Source: Pseudomonas asplenii
GTDB taxonomy: Bacteria > Pseudomonadota > Gammaproteobacteria > Pseudomonadales > Pseudomonadaceae
NCBI RefSeq assembly: GCF_900105475.1
Contig: NZ_LT629777.1
Span: forward strand, 2,232,001 to 2,296,000
Length of the DNA stretch: 64,000 nt
Reading direction: 5' to 3'
Part shown: in pieces, positions 58,248 through 64,000 of the stretch
Position numbering within the stretch: position 1 is the stretch's first letter
How the letters are laid out: each line of letters begins with the position of its first letter
Notes under the pieces: generated by a model
The model's database searches: none
What the model saw: the letters and a program-made list of their open reading frames with translations, nothing else
Told to the model about the DNA's origin: nothing
Position numbers and translations under genes: made by a program

Positions 58248-58888
58248 CGAGTGCCGAAGACCACCATGGTCTTGCCTTTGACGTTTACCAGGCTCTGCTC
58301 TTCCAGATCCTTGAGTACCCGGCCAACCATTTCCCGTGAGCAACCGACGATGCGACCGATCTCCTGGCGGGTGATCTTTATCTGCATGCCGTCCGGGTGG
58401 GTCATGGCGTCCGGTTGCTTGCACAGGTCCAGCAGGCAGCGAGCGACACGCCCTGTGACGTCGAAGAACGCCAGGTCACCGACCTTGCGGGTGGTATTGC
58501 GCAAGCGCTGAGCCATCTGCCCGCTGAGTGCATAGAGGATGTCCGGGTCCTGCTGGGCCAGTTCGCGGAATTTGCCGTAGCTGATTTCCGCCACTTCACA
58601 CTCGACCTTGGCACGTACCCAGGCACTGCGCTCCTGTTCCTGCCCGGCCTGCTCGAACAGTCCCAGTTCACCGAAAAAGTCTCCGGCGTTGAGATAGGCA
58701 ATGATCATTTCTCGTCCGTCATCGTCTTCGATGAGGATGGTGACCGAGCCCTTGAGGATGAAAAACAGGGTTTGCGAACGATCCCCGGCGCAGATGATGT
58801 TGCTCTTTGCCTGGTGGCGACGGCGTTGGCAGTGCGCCAGCAGTTTGTCGAGGTTCTTGATCTTGGAGGTGGAAGCCAGAGCAACCAT
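58244..58888 (-). CDS. vfr: cAMP-activated global regulator Vfr (CRP family)
   Basis: A 214-residue CRP homologue. cAMP-binding beta-roll (about 15-125; [10 protein letters not shown] and the [18 protein letters not shown] segment), dimer helix, and C-terminal HTH ([20 protein letters not shown], about 172-191). In Pseudomonas it controls virulence or motility and other genes rather than carbon catabolite repression. ATG at 58888 ([17 protein letters not shown]) is the family start; the open frame upstream is not used. An intrinsic-terminator-like hairpin lies 52 bp before the start. Confidence 0.95.
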   Translation of the reverse strand: MVALASTSKIKNLDKLLAHCQRRRHQAKSNIICAGDRSQTLFFILKGSVTILIEDDDGREMIIAYLNAGDFFGELGLFEQAGQEQERSAWVRAKVECEVAEISYGKFRELAQQDPDILYALSGQMAQRLRNTTRKVGDLAFFDVTGRVARCLLDLCKQPDAMTHPDGMQIKITRQEIGRIVGCSREMVGRVLKDLEEQSLVNVKGKTMVVFGTR

Positions 58889-58939
58889 GTTTGTATCCCG
58901 GAAAGACTGCGCGGTTTGATTTGATTTTTTGTCGTAACC

Positions 58940-58963
58940 AAAAAAAGCTGGCATAACGCCAGC
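58940..58963 (-). terminator. Intrinsic-terminator-like hairpin in the vfr leader
   Basis: Read on the minus strand GCTGGC pairs with GCCAGC around GTTAT and is followed by seven T. It points in the direction of vfr and stands between the divergent osmC-like gene and vfr. An alternative pairing of GACGCC (complement of 58969-58974) with GGCGTT (complement of 58955-58960) would break it. Confidence 0.65.
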
Positions 58964-59096
58964 GATTTGGCGTCAGCTTAACAGACGCGTTGTCCCGTGA
59001 TGACGGAATTTAACGCGCCGGCCAACCAGTCGTCGCCTGAGCTTGTCTGGCGCTGTGCTAAGCTGATAGCCCTTTTTTATCAGTGGAGTCTTGGCG

Positions 59097-59519
59097 ATGA
59101 AGGCACGCATCCAATGGGCTGGCGAAGCCATGTTCCTCGGAGAGTCGGGTAGCGGGCATGTGGTGGTAATGGACGGTCCGCCGGAAAGCGGTGGCCGTAA
59201 TCTGGGTGTGCGCCCCATGGAAATGGTCTTGCTGGGGTTGGGCGGTTGCAGCAACTTCGATGTGGTCAGCATTCTGAAGAAGGCGCGCCAGCCGGTCGAG
59301 AGCTGTGAGGCTTTCCTCGAAGCCGAACGGGCCAGTGAAGATCCGAAAGTGTTCACCAAGATCCACCTGCATTTCGTGGTCAAGGGCCGTGGCCTGAAGG
59401 AAACCCAGGTCAAGCGGGCGATCGAACTGTCTGCCGAGAAGTACTGTTCGGCCTCGATCATGCTCGGCGCTGCCGGGGTTGCTATCAGTCATGACTACGA
59501 GATCGTCGAACTCGGCTGA
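59097..59519 (+). CDS. OsmC family protein
   Basis: A 140-residue OsmC/Ohr-fold protein. The first conserved cysteine is in LLGLGGCSNFDVV (about residue 51) and the second in AEKYCSASIML (about residue 120), the pair used for peroxide reduction in this superfamily. It resembles the YhfA subgroup, often found beside crp, rather than Ohr. ATG at 59097 has GGAG eight bases upstream; a TTG two codons earlier is possible. Divergent from vfr. Confidence 0.88.
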   Translation: MKARIQWAGEAMFLGESGSGHVVVMDGPPESGGRNLGVRPMEMVLLGLGGCSNFDVVSILKKARQPVESCEAFLEAERASEDPKVFTKIHLHFVVKGRGLKETQVKRAIELSAEKYCSASIMLGAAGVAISHDYEIVELG

Positions 59520-59532
59520 GATCACCGTGGGC

Positions 59533-59567
59533 CTTGTTCGCGGATGAGTCCTGCTCCCACAAGGGGG
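59533..59567. repeat. REP sequence between the OsmC gene and coq7
   Basis: A single REP core (TTGTTCGCGGATGAGTCCTG, then CTCCCACAAGGGG) lies in the gap between two convergent genes. A short GCCGCGAACAGG follows at 59588, a partial inverse of its start. Confidence 0.65.
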
Positions 59568-59626
59568 ATTCACATCCAAGGCATATCGCCGCGAACAGGT
59601 GGCCACTTCAATCAAGGCCTGCGGTT

Positions 59627-60274
59627 TCAGATACGATAGGTGCTCTTGGTCATGACCTTGGCCAGCAGGCTCATGCCGAATTTCACGGGTGCCGGGAAAC
59701 GGAAGCCGCCTGCGTCGAGCGCCACTTCGGCATGATGTTCCTCGTCGATACGCATCTGTTCAAGAATCGCCCGGGATTTTTCGTCTTCGGCAGGCAATTG
59801 CTCGAGGTGTTCGTTCAGGTGCTTGCAGACCTGATCTTCGGTCGCGGCGACGAATCCGAGGCTGACCTTGTCGCTGATCAGTCCGGCCACCGCACCGATG
59901 CCGAATGACAGGCCATAGAACATTGGATTGAGCACACTCGGACTGCTGCCCAGTTGGCGGATACGTTGTTCGCACCAGGCCAGATGATCGATTTCTTCTT
60001 CGGCTGCGTGCTCCATGGCCGCGCGTACGTGGGGCAGCTTGGCGGTCAGCGCCTGGCCCTGGTACAGCGCCTGGGCACAGACTTCGCCGGTATGGTTGAT
60101 GCGCATCAGACCGGCAACATGGCGGGTATCTTCCTCGCTCATCTGCGCTTCGGGCTGGACGATCGCCGGCGAGGGTCGATAGGGCTGGCCGCTGAACGGG
60201 AGCAAGGTGCGCATGGCGGCATCGGCTTGCAGCAGCAGGCGGTCAATCGGCGAGTAGTGACGTTGGGTAGTCAT
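59627..60274 (-). CDS. coq7: 2-polyprenyl-3-methyl-6-methoxy-1,4-benzoquinone monooxygenase Coq7
   Basis: A 215-residue di-iron hydroxylase of ubiquinone synthesis. Ferritin-like helices carry the ligands E64, E94-x-x-H97, E146 and E178-x-x-H181. The start ATG at 60274 ([15 protein letters not shown]) fits the family; a 23-codon open extension upstream is not used. It belongs to the Coq7 form, not the flavin UbiF form found in enteric bacteria. GGAGGTC precedes the ATG. Confidence 0.95.
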   Translation of the reverse strand: MTTQRHYSPIDRLLLQADAAMRTLLPFSGQPYRPSPAIVQPEAQMSEEDTRHVAGLMRINHTGEVCAQALYQGQALTAKLPHVRAAMEHAAEEEIDHLAWCEQRIRQLGSSPSVLNPMFYGLSFGIGAVAGLISDKVSLGFVAATEDQVCKHLNEHLEQLPAEDEKSRAILEQMRIDEEHHAEVALDAGGFRFPAPVKFGMSLLAKVMTKSTYRI

Positions 60275-60411
60275 GCTGACCTCCAGAAGAATCTCTGTCG
60301 GCAGTTTACCCCAATCCGTAGCGGAAGGTTTGAGCTGGGTCATCGGCAGGATGGGCGGGCGCTATCACCCGCAAGCGCAGCGCCACCCAGTCTGCTCCTG
60401 AAATCGGCGTA

Positions 60412-60750
60412 TCAGCCCGGCGGCCAGTTCATCTGGCGCTGACCCAGCACATGCATGTGAATGTGGTAAACCGTCTGGCCACCCTTCTCGTTGCAGTTCA
60501 TCACCACGCGAAAGCCTTCCTTGCAACCCTGCTCCAGGGCCAGGCGTTGGGCCGTGAACAGGATATGCCCGGCCAATGCCTTGTCTTCCTCGGTCAGGTC
60601 ATTGAGGGTCGCAATCGGCTTCTTCGGAATGACCAGGAAATGCACCGGTGCTTGCGGGGCAATATCGTGAAACGCCAGGACCTGGTCGTCTTCGTAGATG
60701 ATCTTCGCGGGTATTTCCCGGTTGATGATCTTGGTGAACAGAGTATCCAC
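60412..60750 (-). CDS. HIT family nucleotide-binding protein
   Basis: A 112-residue histidine-triad protein (HINT-like) with the catalytic HIHMH (H96, H98, H100). Such proteins hydrolyse adenosine phosphoramidates or AMP-lysine. The DTLFTKIINREIPAKIIYED start is typical of bacterial HinT. Stand-alone, same strand as coq7 and the SDR gene. Confidence 0.94.
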   Translation of the reverse strand: MDTLFTKIINREIPAKIIYEDDQVLAFHDIAPQAPVHFLVIPKKPIATLNDLTEEDKALAGHILFTAQRLALEQGCKEGFRVVMNCNEKGGQTVYHIHMHVLGQRQMNWPPG

Positions 60751-60814
60751 AACGGTTTCTCCATTTGGGTGGGATGGGCCGGAGTCTGTCTGCTGCGGCC
60801 TGCGAGTTCAAGTG

Positions 60815-61603
60815 TCAGCGTGGGCAGTATGTCCGGGTAATCAGGCCGGCCAGCTTGCGGATCATCCAGCGACTGCCCAGGCGGGGCAAACGGGTCAGCC
60901 AGCGATTGCGCCAACCGGGGATGATGATCGCGCGGTTCTTGTCCAGGGCACGTACCGTGTACAGCGCAACTTCCTCGGGGCTCATCATCAGCTTGCTGTG
61001 CTTGAGCTTGTCGGTTTGCAATTGGGCGGTATCAAAGAAGGCGGTACGGGTCAGGCCGGGGCAGAGCACTGAAACCTTGATCCCGGTTTTCTTCAGTTCT
61101 TCGCGCAGCCCTTCACTGAAGTGCAGGACATAAGCCTTGCTGGCGTAATAGCTGCTCATCCACGGCGCCGGGTGGAACGCGGCGATCGAGGCAACGTTGA
61201 GGATCTGCCCGCCGCCCTGTATCGCCATCAGGTTGCCGAGGGAGTGGCACAGGCGCGTGAGGGCGAGGACATTCACTTCGATCAGGTCCTGCTCGGTGCC
61301 CCAGTCCTGGGCGAGGAATGGGCCGCAGGTGCCGATGCCGGCGCAATTGACCAGCAGGTCGATCGGATGCGTGCCTTCTTCCAGTTCCAGCAGGAAACCG
61401 GACAGGCGCAGCGGTTCGCTCAGGTCACAGGCGCGGAACAGCACCTCGACGCCGAAGCGCTGGGTCAGTTCGATGGCAATGCTTTCCAGCCGATCACGTT
61501 GACGGGCAACCAGGATCAGGTTGCGACCGCGGCGCGCCAGGGCTTCGGCCAGGGCCAGGCCGATACCGCTGGAGGCGCCGGTGATCAGGGCGTAACGGGT
61601 CAT
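60815..61603 (-). CDS. Short-chain dehydrogenase/reductase
   Basis: A 262-residue SDR: cofactor motif TGASSGIG (about 8-15), NCAGIGT (about 85), catalytic Ser in NVASIAAF and the YxxxK pair in SYYASKAYVL. The C-terminal basic tail (WRNRWLTRLPRLGSRWM) is seen in DltE/YdfG-like SDRs with membrane association. Substrate unknown. I chose the ATG at 61603, with GGAG seven bases upstream, over one four codons earlier. Confidence 0.9.
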   Translation of the reverse strand: MTRYALITGASSGIGLALAEALARRGRNLILVARQRDRLESIAIELTQRFGVEVLFRACDLSEPLRLSGFLLELEEGTHPIDLLVNCAGIGTCGPFLAQDWGTEQDLIEVNVLALTRLCHSLGNLMAIQGGGQILNVASIAAFHPAPWMSSYYASKAYVLHFSEGLREELKKTGIKVSVLCPGLTRTAFFDTAQLQTDKLKHSKLMMSPEEVALYTVRALDKNRAIIIPGWRNRWLTRLPRLGSRWMIRKLAGLITRTYCPR

Positions 61604-61725
61604 GCAGTTCTCCATGGCAACGGCGCGCAGCCTCGGGGCCGGTAGGTCGCAAGGTCAGCGCTGTTTGTTTTGTCGACAGTCTACAGGGGCCAAGGTGACT
61701 TGGCGCTGCTCTCGACCAGGCCGGC

Positions 61726-62568
61726 CTAGGTGTGCTTGACGAGGGCGGTACCCAGCGCGAACAACACGCCGATCAGGAAGACGAAGAAGGTTGCCACAAT
61801 CGAAAGCACCTTGACCGCCTTGCTGTTGGGCGGCGGCGGAGCACCGTACCTGTTGGCCGAAACATTACCTGGATAGAACATCAGGACGAAGGGGAGCACA
61901 TAACCAGCGATGGGTACCAGCGTGAGCAGCCAGAGCCAGCCGGACCAGCCGATATCGTGCAGGCGTTGCACGGCGATCTGGATGGTCAGCAGTATGTAGA
62001 AGGCCACGGCGACGATGATTGCCAGGCCGCTCACGACCGCAAAACCTCTCAGGACGCTGACCAACAGCATTATCAGCACGAGTGTCGCCAGCGCTGCCGT
62101 CATGCTCCAGGCCAGGTAGCGCAGCCGCCCGATCCGGCCGTTGAGGGTGAATACCTTTAGCGGTCCAAAGGTAGGCAGCATTTCAGCGACCTTGGCGGCA
62201 GGTGGCGCATACGGTGAATACGCCTCACTGCTGGCCGGCGGTGGAGCGTAAGACGAATGGGACTCGCCGATGGCTTGAGGTGGCACACTGGCGGGCAGTT
62301 CGTTGACATCAGCCAGGCTCAGTTCGCCAGTCGGTGTTTCCTCGACGATGCGTGCATCGACCCCTGTGTTGCGCAGGGCTTCGAGATAGCTCTGCGCCTC
62401 GCTGGCTGAAAGATCGCGCTTGAGCGCAATCGGTTGGCCATTGAAGAGTTTCTCCACGGAGGCGACGTCGCTCTTGAACAGTTCGGCCAGGTTGAACTGG
62501 GCGGTGGTCTGTTCCACGCCAGGCAGCAAGGTGCCGTCGAATACGATTTTGAAGCGGGTGTTGCTCAT
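61726..62568 (-). CDS. DUF805 membrane protein with N-terminal extension
   Basis: A 280-residue protein. Residues 1-80 are a soluble domain (FKIVFDGTLLPGVEQTTAQF, then LSASEAQSYLEALRNTG) that may bind a partner; 95-130 is Pro/Ala/Ser/Tyr-rich; the C-terminal half is DUF805 with four hydrophobic segments, ending in the usual FYPGNVSANRYG between the third and fourth. Function unknown. Alone between the SDR gene and hemJ. Confidence 0.85.
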   Translation of the reverse strand: MSNTRFKIVFDGTLLPGVEQTTAQFNLAELFKSDVASVEKLFNGQPIALKRDLSASEAQSYLEALRNTGVDARIVEETPTGELSLADVNELPASVPPQAIGESHSSYAPPPASSEAYSPYAPPAAKVAEMLPTFGPLKVFTLNGRIGRLRYLAWSMTAALATLVLIMLLVSVLRGFAVVSGLAIIVAVAFYILLTIQIAVQRLHDIGWSGWLWLLTLVPIAGYVLPFVLMFYPGNVSANRYGAPPPPNSKAVKVLSIVATFFVFLIGVLFALGTALVKHT

Positions 62569-62658
62569 TGAGGCATCCCTGTCACGGCTCTGATGGATAA
62601 CGCGTAGTGTAGGCTCGCGAGATGCCTGCCTGCCAGGATCAGTGCGGGTCGGCGAGCG

Positions 62659-62701
62659 GGAACAACGACGGCGTCACGAGAGACGGCGCCGTCGTTGTTC
62701 C
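62659..62701. repeat. Perfect 15-bp hairpin between hemJ and the DUF805 gene
   Basis: GGAACAACGACGGCG (62659-62673) and its exact inverse (62687-62701) enclose a 13-base loop. It is 53 bp after the hemJ stop on the minus strand. There is no T tract on either side, so it is an mRNA-end stabiliser or a rho-type boundary rather than a classical terminator. Confidence 0.7.
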
Positions 62702-62753
62702 AGCAGCAGGGGCAGCGACCTCGTCGATGCCTCGGGAGTGGCAGCTTGTTGCC

Positions 62754-63185
62754 TTAAAACGGTCTGACCACGACCAGAATGACAATGGCCAGCAATATCA
62801 CCACCGGCACTTCATTGAACCAGCGATAAAAGACATGACTGCGGGTGTTCTCGCCTCGGGCAAAGCGCTTCACCTGGGCGCCGCACATATGGTGGTAACC
62901 GATCAGCAGGACCACCAGTGTCAGTTTGGCATGCATCCAGCCGCCTTGGCTGAAGTAGGCGCCGGGATTGAGGCTGATCAGCCAGCCGCCGAAGATCAAC
63001 GTGGCGATCATCGCCGGCCCCATGATGCCGCGGTACAGCTTGCGCTCCATGACACTGAAGCGTTCCTTGCTGATGGTGTCCTCGCTCTGGGCGTGATAGA
63101 CGAACAGTCGCGGCAGGTAGAACAGGCCGGCAAACCAGCAGACGACACTGACGATGTGAAACGCTTTGAGCCACAGATAGAGCAT
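62754..63185 (-). CDS. hemJ: Protoporphyrinogen IX oxidase HemJ
   Basis: A 143-residue inner-membrane protein with four hydrophobic helices (UPF0093/CopD-like). HemJ oxidises protoporphyrinogen IX in most gram-negative bacteria without HemG/HemY. Conserved His in LKAFHIVSVVCWFAGLFYLP (near residue 9) and Arg/Lys in WMHAKLTLV are present. I chose the ATG at 63185 (MLYLWLKAFH); a GTG seven codons earlier is weaker. Divergent from argC. Confidence 0.92.
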   Translation of the reverse strand: MLYLWLKAFHIVSVVCWFAGLFYLPRLFVYHAQSEDTISKERFSVMERKLYRGIMGPAMIATLIFGGWLISLNPGAYFSQGGWMHAKLTLVVLLIGYHHMCGAQVKRFARGENTRSHVFYRWFNEVPVVILLAIVILVVVRPF

Positions 63186-63319
63186 TTTGATTATTTCCAG
63201 GTTCACGGTGGATCAAATAGTAGTGGTTTGAGCGTGCGCGCGTCACGTTGGCGGTTGTCGCAGGCTTGCGCGCGTCCTATTATCGTTGGCTTTCCAGTGG
63301 GTTCGTTGAGGGGCAGGTC

Positions 63320-64000
63320 ATGGTCAAGGTCGGTATCGTCGGCGGCACGGGTTACACCGGTGTCGAATTGCTGCGTCTGTTGGCGCAGCACCCGCAGGCA
63401 GAGGTGGTGGTCATTACCTCCCGATCCGAGGCCGGGCTTGCCGTGGCCGATATGTATCCGAACCTGCGCGGTCATTACGATGGCCTCAAGTTCAGCGTGC
63501 CGGATGTCCAGACTCTGGGTGCCTGTGATGTGGTGTTCTTTGCCACGCCGCACGGTGTTGCCCATGCCCTGGCTGGCGAGTTGCTGTCCGCCGGGACCAA
63601 GGTTATCGACCTGTCCGCCGACTTCCGTCTGCAGGACGCCGATGAATGGGCCAAGTGGTACGGTCAGCCGCACGGCGCGCCAGCGCTGCTGGACGAGGCG
63701 GTCTATGGCCTGCCGGAAGTGAACCGCGAGAAGATTCGCCAGGCGCGTCTGATCGCCGTACCGGGTTGCTATCCAACCGCGACCCAACTGGGTTTCCTGC
63801 CGCTGCTGGAGGCCGGCCTGGCCGATGCTTCGCGGTTGATCGCCGACTGCAAGTCCGGTATCAGCGGTGCCGGTCGTGGTGCCAGTGTTGGCTCGCTGTA
63901 TTCCGAGACCTCGGAGAGCTTCAAGGCCTATGCCGTCAAGGGCCACCGTCATCTGCCGGAAATTCGCCAGGGCCTGCGCCGTGCCGCTGGCAAGGATGTC
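63320..64000 (+). CDS. argC: N-acetyl-gamma-glutamyl-phosphate reductase (partial)
   Basis: The first 227 codons are present; the gene runs off the right edge. ArgC reduces N-acetylglutamyl-phosphate to the semialdehyde in arginine synthesis. The NADP-binding start [30 protein letters not shown] and the catalytic Cys in [12 protein letters not shown] (C150) identify it. GGGGCAGG lies just before the ATG. Confidence 0.96.
   Translation, partial: MVKVGIVGGTGYTGVELLRLLAQHPQAEVVVITSRSEAGLAVADMYPNLRGHYDGLKFSVPDVQTLGACDVVFFATPHGVAHALAGELLSAGTKVIDLSADFRLQDADEWAKWYGQPHGAPALLDEAVYGLPEVNREKIRQARLIAVPGCYPTATQLGFLPLLEAGLADASRLIADCKSGISGAGRGASVGSLYSETSESFKAYAVKGHRHLPEIRQGLRRAAGKDV

Overview
The window is chromosomal DNA of a Pseudomonas, most likely of the fluorescens/putida side of the genus. 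This rests on gene content and order rather than a database search: pqqFABCDE beside davBA, the rpsU-dnaG-rpoD block beside tsaD/plsY/folB/folK/cca, apaG-apaH behind lptD-surA-pdxA-rsmA, amgK-murU, the agtSR/agtABCD-like cluster, rpe-gph-trpEGDC, vfr, coq7, hemJ and argC. Coding density is high, GC is high, and Pseudomonas-type REP sequences lie in several gaps. Nearly all of it is core genome.

Left part (1-9.6 kb): the end of a toxin gene and its HTH antitoxin, then a minus-strand block. pqqFABCDE makes the cofactor PQQ. davBA turns L-lysine into 5-aminovalerate, and a neighbouring Lrp/AsnC regulator probably controls it.

Accessory pocket (9.6-14.8 kb): a Fic AMP-transferase-like gene with four copies of an operator-like half-site in front of it, a hairpin-rich non-coding stretch, a small apparently frameshifted Pseudomonas-specific gene with a ribosome-binding site inside a hairpin, a possible 48-residue membrane peptide, and an intact IS66-type element. 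The IS splits a DUF2384-like (Xre/MbcA/ParS C-terminal domain) gene remnant and is bounded by a 101-bp direct repeat instead of the usual 8-bp duplication. A tRNA gene with anticodon CAT closes the pocket.

Central core (14.9-43.8 kb): an RmcA-like cyclic-di-GMP protein; rpoD, dnaG and rpsU; tsaD, plsY, folB, folK, cca; the stress operon prkA-yeaH-spoVR; glpE, apaH, apaG, rsmA, pdxA, surA, lptD; then amgK, murU, a DjlA-like co-chaperone and a DUF3530 protein.

Right part (43.9-64 kb): a sensor kinase and response regulator followed by a four-gene ABC importer that correspond by order to AgtSR/AgtABCD (4-aminobutyrate and 5-aminovalerate uptake). This links functionally to davBA, which makes 5-aminovalerate. 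Then rpe-gph, the trpEGDC operon (with a Trp-rich leader peptide coinciding with the 3' end of gph), an LplA-like gene, vfr with an intrinsic-terminator-like hairpin in its leader, an OsmC protein, coq7, a HIT protein, an SDR, a DUF805 membrane protein, hemJ and the start of argC, cut by the window edge.

I did not find a clearly new multi-gene system. The most interesting signals are regulatory: the palindrome pair before fic, trpL embedded in gph, the vfr leader hairpin, the cca ribosome-binding site inside a terminator stem, and the unusual 101-bp repeat around the IS66 element.
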